A program made the translations under genes and the position numbers. Below, piece after piece: positions 51,823 through 62,082 of a stretch of DNA of 64,000 nucleotides; the first letter of the stretch is position 1, and each line of letters opens with the position of its first letter. The stretch comes from Ianthella basta (taxonomy: Eukaryota > Porifera > Demospongiae > Verongiida > Ianthellidae). The DNA is taken from contig OZ025872.1 in the NCBI GenBank assembly GCA_964019415.1, positions 2,786,699 through 2,850,698 of the forward strand, read 5' to 3'. The notes beneath the pieces were generated by a model. The model did not search any database. It was given only the letters and a program-made list of their open reading frames with translations, and was not told the origin of the DNA.

Positions 51823-51853
<31 letters not shown>

Positions 51854-51854
51854 T
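51823..51854. repeat. (GATA)n microsatellite
   Basis: Eight consecutive GATA-type units. Confidence 0.95.
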
Positions 51855-52631
51855 TTTGACAGGAAAACCCCATCAGCCTCAAAACAGCTTATATTCTAGC
51901 ATACGTCTGGCCGTGGTTGTCCATGGTGGCGTGAATTGGCTCAACATCGAAGCTTGACTGCATGCATTGATTCTTGGGAGCATGTAATACACTTTGCAAC
52001 TGTCGTCCACATGATATACCAAAAGTTTTGAATTACTCAAAATGTTGTGCAAATGTATCAGACCACTTTTCGGAGGCTGGTTCATGAGACTAATTATAGC
52101 AATAATTGCTACAAGGACTCCAGTAGGATACAAGTAAGGCCAAAGAACAAAAAGAAATTTTGTATTTAGAATCTCCATGTACATATATTAAGCTAGAAAG
52201 AAGATGCAAGGAAGGCTGTATGCTCTACAAAATGTATGCATAGCAGTGTGTCATACAGTGTGTGTGTGCGTGCGTGCGTGCGTGTGTCACCTGTGACAGT
52301 ATGGGAAATGTGCTGAAATTTCACTGCTTCAGTATTGCACTGGCAGTTTGTCCATTTTAGCATAATGCATAAATTGTGCTGATGACTATTCATGGATATG
52401 TATGGACTCTGCACTTACATTAACTCCACAGTTATGGACATATAGGTCAACTCTGATTTTTAAACAGTTTGTTGTTACAGAACATTTTAGCACGAGTGCA
52501 CCTATAATACATACATACCTTTCTCATGACGTTGTATCATTTATATCATATCATATGCAACCTCCAATTTACAAACTGGGGAATGAATCACATGCATGTA
52601 CTTTGTCACTCGACTTGTCTGGCACAATATC

Positions 52632-52665
52632 AGACAGCACGGTAGTGCTGTCTATGTAGGGATGG
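52632..52665. repeat. Hairpin, inverse copy of the one at 31.1 kb
   Basis: CAGACAGCACGGTAGTGCTGTCT followed by ATGTAGGGATGG. This is the reverse complement of 31122-31155. Confidence 0.75.
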
Positions 52666-53839
52666 TAGTGGTTGTTTGTATGCTGTAATACAAACGGAGA
52701 GTATCGCTACTCCTGAACAGTAGTAAGAACCGACACAAGAAACTGCTTACAAGGAAGGGAGGCTGTACAGTATACAGAGCTAACGCGTGCGCCGTTGTGA
52801 AGAAAGCGCCGACGCCTTTTTCCATGCTTCGTCTTCTTCTTCTTCTTCTTTGTCAACCGTAGCGCACGAACGATAGGGAGTAAGAGAATAATTCACCCAC
52901 AGTTCTACAGCGCTTCCGACGGGTAAGTACCTTTTGTAGGTTAGATGACACAAATGAAGGTTTCCAGAAGATTGGGAGGCGTTCCTGGAAGAAAGACGCC
53001 ATTTTATGCTGACGTCACCACACGCTTTGGCCACCGTTATTCGCCTAATCCTCCTTCTGTTTTGATTCAATAGTTCCACAGCGCGGTCAGATGACTGTTC
53101 GAAGGTGAATACAAGACTAGCTTCGATTAGCGTTCGTCTGCGTGCCGTGATCGAAGGTCATCCGCGGTCGTGCCATTTGACAGCCATTTGCAATTACTGT
53201 GCGGTTGCTTCCGGCCAGCACTTTAGCTAGCTGCCACTTCCAGTTCCACTCCACACCCTACATCAGGGGTGTAGGTATATATGGTGCAAATCTCTTGTAT
53301 GTAGGGGCCATAGCTACATCTAGACCACCTGTGGTGTGGGTAGCCGTAGCTATAGCTACATAAAGCCAGCACATCCCTCCTGACAGTGAACAAAGATTGG
53401 GTTTATAGGAGCTGCTAGGTGACAAAGCCAGGCTGGACCTATGGACAAGATTACCTAGATCAAGTATTTTTGGGAGGCTACAGCCCCTAACCTCCCTGTT
53501 TTGCCGTCCTAGCCTGCATCACAACTAACTCTCAGCCTATCCAAACATAGGTAATTGTAATATAATATCTTTGACCCACCTGCCACAGCCTATCCTAGGC
53601 TGCCCACCCAGACACAACCCTCATTGTGCTATGGTGCTACACACCCTGCCATGATTCAGAGAATGTCCCTTTGTTGCCACTGTTGTTTGGAAGCCTTAAA
53701 AGTTGACCGGCCCATGTGTATTTGCATTCCATAAAAGGTAGAGAAACAAGGGTGTGTAACAATGTTTCCTCCAAAAACAAGGCCAGATGTAGGGATGGTG
53801 CAGTGTGTACCTGCAAGGTATGGCAAAACCACCTGGTGG

Positions 53840-55081
53840 AAAAACCGTAGGAACAAGGAGGAGGGCCGGTCCATGCAAAGAGGGGGGCCAGTTGGTCCAT
53901 GCAACAAGGAGGAGGGCCGGTCCATGCAAAACCCAGGTCATTAACATGTGCTGGCTTTCAATACATTTTCACCATCCCTACATCTGCCAACATTTAGCCA
54001 CGCTTGCAGTCTTGCTACCATCCCCTGTTTCTTTGCCTGCGTATTATAGTGCAATTGTACATGTGAGTGTGCAATAGCAAGGGCTGCCACAGGAGACTAT
54101 CTTATTGCATGCATATATGCCCATTATAGCTATATGTTCCCACGTACATATATACCACCATGTGGCATGCATACATCCACGTACGTGACTGACGTGCTAA
54201 TGAGGAAAGCCTGAATAGCCAGAAACTGCAGTCTGGTGTGTGCCATGGTGCATGTACAGCTGCACTCTGTACACTGTACAAGCCATTCGCATCGTGGATA
54301 TAGGGAGTTTGAACTTCGCAACTGTGACAGTGAAGTGTACAATGTTTGTGCTGGTGTACACTGTAAAACAGTGTTGGATTCAGACTGCCATTAATGTTTC
54401 ACAGGGACTAAATGCATGTGTTACAGTGGTTGTTTAATTTGAAACCACTGCTTGTCCCTGAGAACCACCACTGGTGGCCCGAACCCACCACTGTTTTTAC
54501 AGTGTAGAGCCAAACAGAGAGGGCCCAGAAGTGGGTGCACCAGTTTGCAGGCAGCAAAATAGTGAAGAGCAATGGTAAGCAATAACATGTACTAGTAGCC
54601 GAGCTGGGTGGTTTTCCAGGGTCTCAAGGCAGAGCAAGATGCATAGCTACATACTGTAAGTGATGAACCCAAAGAATATGGGTCCTGCAGCTAGCTGCTA
54701 CATCGAAACACGTAATGTATTGCACGAAGAGGAGAAGGGCCTAGATTCTAGAGCACAGCAAAGTAGATTGAGTAGCAAGCAATTTGCAAGGATAAACCTA
54801 ATTACTATAGTGTACAGAGCACATGCAACAAAGCAGAAAGATGGGGAAATTGTAAGGCTGTACCTGTGGGTGTAAAGGGGAAGTTGAAGAGCTGGAATGG
54901 GCATGCAGTAGTAGGAGGCGCAGCAAAATGTTGGCAGATGTAGGGATGGTGAAAACGTATTGAAAGTCAGCGCATGTTAATGATCTGGGTTTTGCATGGA
55001 CCGGCTCTCCTTGTTGCATGGGCCAACTGGCCCCCCTCTTTGCATGGACCGGCCCTCCTCCTTGTTCCTACGTTTTTTCCG
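53840..55081. mobile_element. 1.24-kb element with about 158-bp inverted arms
   Basis: The left arm 53840-53999 and right arm 54922-55081 are inverted copies with few differences. Within each arm a unit with core GAGGGCCGGTCCATGCAA is repeated twice, and CATCCCTACATCTGCCAACATTT marks the inner edge. The GATGTAGGGATGGTG motif occurs again at about 53789, outside the left arm, and resembles the sequence beside the 31.1/52.6-kb hairpins. No coding frame is supported between the arms. Confidence 0.8.
54355..54507. mobile_element. Small MITE with ACACTGTAAAAACAGTG-type ends
   Basis: Left end GTACACTGTAAAACAGTG (about 54354) and right end CCACTGTTTTTACAGTGTA (to 54507), about 150 bp, nested inside the 1.24-kb inverted-arm element. 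The interior has CCACTGGTGG and related short palindromes. Confidence 0.65.
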
Positions 55082-56699
55082 TTATTACCACTGTGGTGCA
55101 TTCTGCATGCATGCATGTACTTTGTGGAAGGAATGAGTAAAGACATGCATACTGATGTTCATTAAGATGGTTGTGAGCAGTGCTGCTATACTGATTGGGT
55201 TGGGTTTGGGTGCATCTTCTTGGGTGTCTGCTAATGACACATAGTGATTGTTCCTCGATTATTGTACGTACATTTCACTTAAGTTGTTTGTTGACATTGT
55301 TTTGGGGTAGGACAGTTAGATATTCCCTTAGGCATGTCGTGCTTTTCACTTCTTTTTATGATGTCATAACTCGAGGTGGTCAATCACATTGCTTTGTGTC
55401 TCTGCTTGCTTCACACAGGTCCTCCCATACCAGACCTACTGTTTGATTGACCCAGACACCAAGGTAGGCTGTCTGTATATACAGCACACACTGCTTGTAC
55501 ATCAATGCATTAATGATAATGTGACAGTAGTCTTGTGTGCTGGACATTCCTGCTGTGTAGGAAGAATAGGAACTTCTGGCGTGACTTTTGCCAGATGCTC
55601 TTGCACTGTAATGCAGTTGTTACATGACGTTATAGACCATATTGCAGAAAGTAGTTTACACCCTACATGTTGTGATGAGGAGATGTGTACAGCTGTGTGT
55701 TCCACCATTTGCTTTGTTGGAGTGGGCGTTTATTTACTCGGTTGGTGGGCATTGAAGAGTGCAAGCTGGCACAGAATGGCACAGTTGACTCTACTAATAT
55801 TCCAGCAGTGTCCACGAGTTTCTGACAAAATCCTTCAGACATTCCTTGTCTACCCATACCACAAGACTGCTGGAACACCTAACACCAGGGACTATAGTAT
55901 GAATTCACTTTGGCCAGTTTTGTAGCAGTTGATTTGGAATACTCCCTACTTAATAACTGGTACAAATTTGCTCTTTATTTGTTTTACTTGTTATAAAGTA
56001 ACTAATTTACTAATGTAAACAAATTCATAATTGCTTCATGTAAATGCAGTATACCCTATATGGTCGCCTTTCACTAAATACATTCAGGAGCCTTTATCTG
56101 GTCAGTCACTTGACACCAAAAGGATAGACTACTGGACGTTACATGGTTAGTCAATGTCGCCTGTGCATTACTGCATACACACACACACACGCGCATGCAC
56201 ACGCATACACACACATACTCAAGCTTATCACCATGCTCACAATGCAGTTATACATGTGCACACAAGCATCATTCGAGCAAATATGCATACAGTACGTATT
56301 ACCATACCACCAGTAACTGTAATGGTAACAAGTAAAATGGCCTGCTTGTGATATGGAGCCATGGTGATGTATGTTGTGGTAGCAGTGTATACTTCCAACT
56401 AGCAAACCTAATATCAGACTGGTGTGTGACTCCTATTCAGATGAGCTTGACTCACAGTTTTTGGCACCAGAGACAGAGGACGCTGAGACTCTTGCCAGAC
56501 ATGTAAGTTAGTGTGATGTGTTTGATTAGTGCACTGTTTACATTTATGTAATTCACCCTAGCTAGTACCTCTGGTCTATTCAGCTTGGTCATAGTGCATA
56601 GTGAAGGGTCTAGGCATTCGCATAGTGAACTGTATGGTTCCAACCATCAAAGGGAATTGGAAACTTGTATGCATGTGTGCATGAGACATGTCTAATTTG

Positions 56700-56862
56700 G
56701 TCACTGCATATATAAGGCAATCACCTCTCTAATACAGCCAGGCTCCCCGGTGCCTAATAGCAGTAAATCTTTGCATTCTATCTCTGCAAGATAGGCACCT
56801 TTCTATAAAGGCCTCTTATGTGTAATTGGTCCATAGGTGGTTGTCTTAGACAGGTTGCACTG
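56700..56862. repeat. Partial relative of the 47.5-kb element
   Basis: The end GGTCCATAGGTGGTTGTCTTAGACAGGTTGCACTGTA resembles the right end of 47545-47858 (CCCATAGGTGGCCGTCATAGACAGGTTTCACTGTA). The left part is less clear. Confidence 0.55.
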
Positions 56863-56967
56863 TATATGGGCAAGATACATATATACTGCAAGTGCTGATT
56901 TTCTAAGAGTGACCTAAGCAATTGGTGTGTGTGATCTGTGGTGCATGTTGTGCTTGTACTCACACAG

Positions 56968-58814
56968 TCTGCTGATGTAGTCAGTCAATCAGAGGGCACT
57001 GGTACTGTTGCTGCTGATGATCTGCACTCCAGAGTAAGAGAACTGGAGGAAAAAGTGAGGGGCCTGGAGCGGAAGGTTGCTAATCTTTTTATGGATAATG
57101 TAGCTCTCAAGACCAAATTAACGGCTTGCCGGGAGGTGGAAGGACAGCAACAGGAAGAGATCACCAGTCTTAAAGAAAGACTAGTGCAAGCTCTGAGTGC
57201 ACAGGTAAACATGTGTTTGTATTACAAGCATGCATGGTCAGTACCTTGCTGATCACAATCTGTAGCATACCTGCTACGTACCTACTATATATAACATGTT
57301 AATCTCATTCAGCAGCTGTCCATACAATGTATCATTTGCAGCTTTTCTGTCGTCAATTCTGCTGTCATCATTTGCAGCTGTACAACTTTGCGCAGTACTT
57401 GTTTCCTGTTGCATTGTACATGCATACTTTAAAAAAATTGTACACAATACGTACTTACATACATAATTGTGCATTGCAATTACTAGTGTATGCCCGTCCA
57501 TGTGTGTGGTCTATAAGCATCTTTCACTACCTCGTTCTGACAGCGCACAGCTCTGCCAAACTCTAATTAAACTTATTTGTAATCCTTAGTAGCTGCATCT
57601 GATATCATTCAGTTACTCTTTATTTTACCCAGAACCTCTATAATTTTGTCAATGGCCCTTTATATGTATTATCCTTTTGTGCATATGCATATAGGATAAA
57701 CTTAAAGCCACTGATTGAGCTCGAAGCAAAGCTGCAGAACAAGTGGAATTGCTACAGCAGTCTCTCAGTAGAGTTTCAGCAGAATGTGAAGCAATGAAGA
57801 AGGAGAAAGAGAGTGTTGAGCAGCACTTGAAAGCTACAAGGCTACGTTTGAAAACAAAAGTGGACGAATGCAACACCTTTGAGGTTAGTGATTGACTTTA
57901 ACTCTGAAGAGGAATAGCTGTCCAGTTTGGCTGTTGTCGTCTGTACTTCTGCAGGATGCTCAGTTAATTGTGCTTCAGCGCAATGAGGAACTACAGGTAT
58001 TCAGAATGCCACATAATTGTGATATGTACATGTATATAACAGGATAGACATTTCACATGCCATGTGCCTCTGTAGAGACAGATGAGAGTAGAAAGAATGA
58101 AAGCTAGCTGAAGGTGAAGCCTTCAACAACCAACTTAAAGAATTTGCTGTGAGTACATGATACCAGTATGTATAGCCGTAGGATAACTGAATAATTATAC
58201 CCGCACACACTCACAGCATGCCCTAGTGTGCATGGACATGCCTCTATACTCCTTCATCTTGTTGTGTATTCATTAGGCCATGAAAGCTGAGAATGAATTG
58301 CTGAGAAATGATGCAGCAGAACAAACAGCAATGATTAAACACTGGAAGAAGAGAGCTAAGAAGTTGACGGAGTTGGAAAGTCAGCTGAAAAAGGAGCTGA
58401 TTACTGAGAGGAAAGTAGTTGCTGAGTTAAAGAAGAAACAGCAGAGATTAGAGACATTAAGGAAGGCGAATTGACAATGGAGGAGGCCCTGGGAAAAAAG
58501 AGGTGCTGTGTTAGCACCAATCTTTTACCAGGTGCAGATTTTGTTGTATAATCACTATAACTACTTTGCCTCTGTGTATTATAATAGAAGGACATCCTGC
58601 AACTTCAGCACAAACTAAATGTTGTTCTACAGGAGAATGTCCGGCTGAAGGTTAGCTAAACCACCCTTATGTATGGATCTTACACATGCATCAGTGATCA
58701 ATACCTGTACTTTGAGCATTTTCTGTGTATGAGCGTGACTGTAAAGTGTGAGAGCATGAATTGTACGTACTGTACATGTGAGTGTGTATGTGAATGTTGA
58801 ATAGTGTGAGTGTG

Positions 58815-58903
<89 letters not shown>

Positions 58904-59061
58904 AAGTGTGTGTGTGCACATGTGTATAATGAAATGTGTGTATTACATTATCTTGCCTTCATTATGCTAGTTTCCTTTCTTTGTTTCAGGATGACAAGCT
59001 AATGGCTGATAAAAAGGCTCAACAGTGTGACATGAAGGCACGCATGTTGACAGAGAGCTAT
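56968..59061 (+). CDS. Coiled-coil exons of gene C
   Basis: Exons of 237, 189, 42, 73, about 226, 63 and 72 nt. The first reads LHSRVRELEEKVRGLERKVA and continues as a strong heptad coil. The 189, 42 and 63 nt exons are whole-heptad lengths, like those of genes A and B, and all undisturbed exons are phase 0. The 73 and 226 nt exons are each one nucleotide beyond a multiple of three, and each shows the reading shift that this predicts. TGA 57716-57718 stands where a CGA Arg codon would fit (TD-stop-ARSKAAEQ), consistent with C-to-T change at CpG (inference). Confidence 0.75.
58817..58902. repeat. (TG)n microsatellite
   Basis: About 86 bp of TG repeats in an intron of gene C, 87 nt upstream of exon 58990-59061. 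Confidence 0.97.
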
Positions 59062-59238
59062 GTGAGCCTTTAATTCTTAGTCATTTCATTGCAAAAATCT
59101 TCTGGATGCACAACTAGTTTGTGTGCTGCATGCATTGTCGAGTCAATATCCATGGATTATATAATCATAATGTCCGATGCGTGCAAATAGTCCTTTGATT
59201 GAACTGTGTTCCACCCTGCTCATGTTTTCCTTATGCAG

Positions 59239-59889
59239 TTCCAGAGTCACCAGTATCCTCCATTCTTGTATCAGCTGAACCAGAAAGAGCTACCGTCCAC
59301 TGGTATTGAGTGTGCCTCCAGATTGTGCAATGTAGCAATGGCTGAAGTTTCAGCCATCACCGACCTGTGAGACTACCAACCTGATGAGTCGTGGTGTGAT
59401 GAGCTTCACTTCCTTATGGAAGAGCTAAGAACAATGCCTAGCAAGGATTGCCAGGCCAGCGTGTCATTCAGCTTTCTGCACTGTGGCGGAGTTGTCACAT
59501 ACTATCGCTTCCATGTGGTGCTTGTCTCACAAGTTCTCTCCCGAGAGCCTGAGATACACCCGATTGAGTTGGAAGGAGGAGCGAAACCCAAAGCAATGCT
59601 GGTGTACGCATATGCTCAGCTTACTACCAAGAATTTGAAAAAGGAGTTCGGTATCACAGCACACGTTAAGGGTATTCTCCTTTATCCTCAGTTTGAAGGC
59701 GACATTTCCACACTGGCATCAAGACTAGATGAAATGCAGCTAACAGGCATTCCCACAGGTCTAGTGGACACAGAAAGGCTTCTTGATGCAAGAATCCTTC
59801 GTGAGCTTCAGAGCCGCTACAAAGTGTTTGCCACGCCAAGAATCGTACCCACTGTGCCACCCATGGGTGTGGCCATGGCCGTCATTTGA
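59239..59889 (+). CDS. C-terminal domain of gene C, unrecognised, with in-frame TGA
   Basis: A single exon of 216 codons plus stop, after acceptor TTATGCAG. I do not recognise the family. It begins FQSHQYPPFLYQLNQKELPS and includes ESWCDELHFLMEELR. A mixed alpha/beta region follows (VVTYYRFHVVLVSQVLSREP, KAMLVYAYAQLTTKNLKKEF), and then LDEMQLTGIPTGL and an Ile/Pro/Val tail. TGA at 59368-59370 interrupts the frame after ITDL; the frame then stays open for 172 codons. Such a long open run after the stop suggests the codon change is recent or the stop is not absolute. Confidence 0.65.
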
Positions 59890-61684
59890 CCTCTCACATG
59901 TTTTGGCATTATGCACACACCTTAGCTATTGCTCAGTCATGTAGTTATTATAATGGGAACACTGGCTGGTTGGTTACACACATGTACCACACTTTGGTAT
60001 TGGTCTCATTAGTCAATAATTAACATGCTACATCTTAATACAGACAGACAATAATGTTGTAAGTTTCATGTAATTTGTACTACTATTCTTTTCTAAACTT
60101 GTAGTGTCCTTTGCTTCATGTAAATGGTAGTGTTCTTTGGTTGTCTTACAGTACATATGCGGCTGTGAATGTAACATTATAACTTTTGTAGGTTTAGAAT
60201 GGTTACAATTACAGAATATTCCCACTTGCACACACACACACACACACCACACGCACATACATACACATCACCACACATGGTGACCAATGCAGGGTTATTA
60301 CAAATCCTCCTTACTAATGAACCCCAAACACCTGTTCACACACACACCTGTTCAAACATAACCATTCACTGAGCCATTCCCTATGGAACTGTGGTATCAC
60401 AATTCCACCTATCTCATTCTAGGAATCATAACCAGCACCTGACTATTAGGGCTGCTCTCACCACATTGCTTATTTAACCAACCACATAGTGATAAAGTCG
60501 GTTTCGTATGTAGTTCATCTAACATCCCTACGGTATACAGCCCATTGTTTATCTCTGTCTAAATGTCGGGGGGAGGGAGGAGATTTTAGTGAGTCAGCAT
60601 TTTATATTATTATAAACACATACAAACAGTACTTCATCCTTTCTTGTAATTGTCCTGACAGCATGTGTGCATGGATAGGTCAAACAACCATACATATGAA
60701 ACTATAGTACTACAAGCATACTTCTGATATAATTATATGTTATGCGCATACCTCCAACCTATACACATCCAGATATGTTACTGATGTGCCCACAAGAAAG
60801 GTACTTGTGAACAAAGATCAATCATGCATTTGTACCCAATAACATGGCTTCAGTAAGCCATGTATGCGCAGGTTGGAGGTATGCGCGTATCATATGCATT
60901 TCATGCACAAAAAACGAAATGATGCATTTCACATTTAACTATAATACATAGCCATAGAAACTGCATGTAATACGTTAGACATGTGATTTCTGTGTGATAC
61001 AAATATCATAGCTGTTACCATGACAAGAGTAACTCTGTGCTATGGCATTTGCAGTACACAGTTACAAATGTTTCTCAAGTTCTAAGATTGGTTACCACAC
61101 ATTTCCAACACTATGTTCGGAAAAGGGCCAATCATGGGGAAACTTCACTAGAAAGAGACCTTTAAAGTGCTGCTCGTCACGCATGACCATGCTGTGTGTA
61201 CAATAGCAGCTAATTGAAAATACAATGCATCATTCCCATTATGCACATATGACTTTTATCCACACAGAGTGCACAATCGTGCAAGTTTCCCGCATTTATA
61301 CACATCACAATCACCTACTGGTTTTGTGCCATACTTTTCAGAATGGGATGGGAAGAGAGGTCTGTTAATTGCAGCCTAGGGCTCGGGAAGGAATTGCAAC
61401 GAAGTAACTGTAGAGTAACTGTACTATGCATTTTGCACAAGTTTCAGCAATCATCCATGTCGTGTAATTGGGATGGTATGGTAACTCCAGACTGATGCTT
61501 CTGTGCACATAGGAACACAATTAATGCAATCATGATCATGTGCATCTACTCCTTGTCCTCCTTAGATAACTAGCTACTTAACTGCTAGCTATTGTTGGAC
61601 ACATTGGCACAGTGTCAAGCACTGTAAGTTTGCTATTAAAAGGATGAAGGATAAGGTTAGTTCACGACTCAAAGATGACATTGA
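59890..61684. other. Intergenic DNA between genes C and D
   Basis: No gene supported. Contains short CA runs (60229-60247), CACACACCTGTTCA repeats near 60335-60355 and an inverted repeat at 60744-60886. Confidence 0.55.
60744..60886. repeat. 143-bp inverted-repeat element
   Basis: GCGCATACCTCCAACCT (60744-60760) and AGGTTGGAGGTATGCGC (60870-60886) are exact reverse complements. The interior contains CATGGCTT...AAGCCATG. Confidence 0.75.
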
Positions 61685-61738
61685 CAGGAGCATATGGGAG
61701 ACAGTGGCAATGGCAGTGAATGACACGAGCACTGAAGG
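61685..61738 (+). pseudogene. Relic of a death-domain exon
   Basis: One frame reads RSIWETVAMAVNDTSTEG. This matches the helix-5 region of the gene A death domain (RTWETVVKAVNDTGSG), including the long shared run GGGAGACAGT at DNA level. The N-terminal part and the final helix are missing or unrecognisable, and the sequence ends in a GTATTA that is not a proper continuation. It sits 345 bp upstream of the gene D start, where the last exon of a preceding tandem copy would be expected. Confidence 0.75.
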
Positions 61739-62082
61739 TATTATGCAGGATTGCACGGGTTATTATAATTATGGAATACGTATAAATTTAACATGATGCT
61801 GTGTAAGGTGGTGTGATTATAATTTTATTGTTCATTTATGATCATATGACTTGACAGTGAGTAAGACTATTCGGACATTACTAAGTCTTATCTCTCTCAT
61901 TGAATAGACGTACGAGGCAGCCTTGGTATATTATGCAAAATAGGCCAAAGTGCGTCATGTGACGCATACATTACCGGAAGCCCGTGACTTACAGATTGAA
62001 TTTCTAGAAGGGGTATAGTTACGGTATATTAGAAGTAAAACAGGCGCATACTTCGCGGGAGCGGATCGGAACCAGTTCTACG

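Larger units (their letters stand above)
48929..56440 (+). other. Gene C large intron (7.5 kb)
   Basis: The flanking exons are in compatible phase 1, so direct splicing of 48928 to 56441 is the simplest model. The intron carries an ATTCG-type repeat (51342-51716), a GATA run (51823-51854), a hairpin (52632-52665), a pair of long inverted arms (53840-55081) and a small CACTGT element (54355-54507). A 45-nt exon-like piece at 55419-55463 has good splice sites but the wrong phase. A 178-codon frame at 55389-55925 has no recognisable content. Confidence 0.6.
46506..59889 (+). pseudogene. Gene C: CARD, coiled-coil protein with disruptions
   Basis: Exons: 46506-46512, 46599-46758, 47922-48079, 48803-48928, 56441-56502, 56968-57204, 57695-57883, 57955-57996, 58076-58148, 58277 to about 58502, 58588-58650, 58990-59061, 59239-59889. 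Junctions keep frame up to 57694. The N-terminal CARD and coil resemble CARD9/CARD11 architecture; the C-terminal domain is unrecognised. Disruptions: in-frame TGA at 57716-57718 and 59368-59370, an extra base in exon 58076 (a coding-like sequence resumes in the next frame), and a frame change near the end of exon 58277. Downstream exons still have proper splice sites and coding character, so decay is recent. Alternatively, it is an intact gene with sequence errors at the indels and real or recoded TGAs. Earlier exons look intact and could yield a shortened CARD-coil protein ending at 57718. Confidence 0.72.

Noticed and set aside
55419..55463. 45-nt exon candidate (VLPYQTYCLIDPDTK)
   Set aside because: Good splice sites, but phase 0 does not fit the phase-1 neighbours, and in phase 1 it contains a stop. 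Splicing 48928 to 56441 directly keeps frame.
55389..55925. 178-codon plus-strand frame in the large gene C intron
   Set aside because: No recognisable domain, Cys-rich by composition, and it crosses a plausible splice donor at 55464; treated as a chance frame.
57716..59370. Selenocysteine decoding of the TGA codons in gene C
   Set aside because: No SECIS-like element was identified, the sites do not resemble redox motifs, and nearby single-base frame shifts point to decay or error instead.
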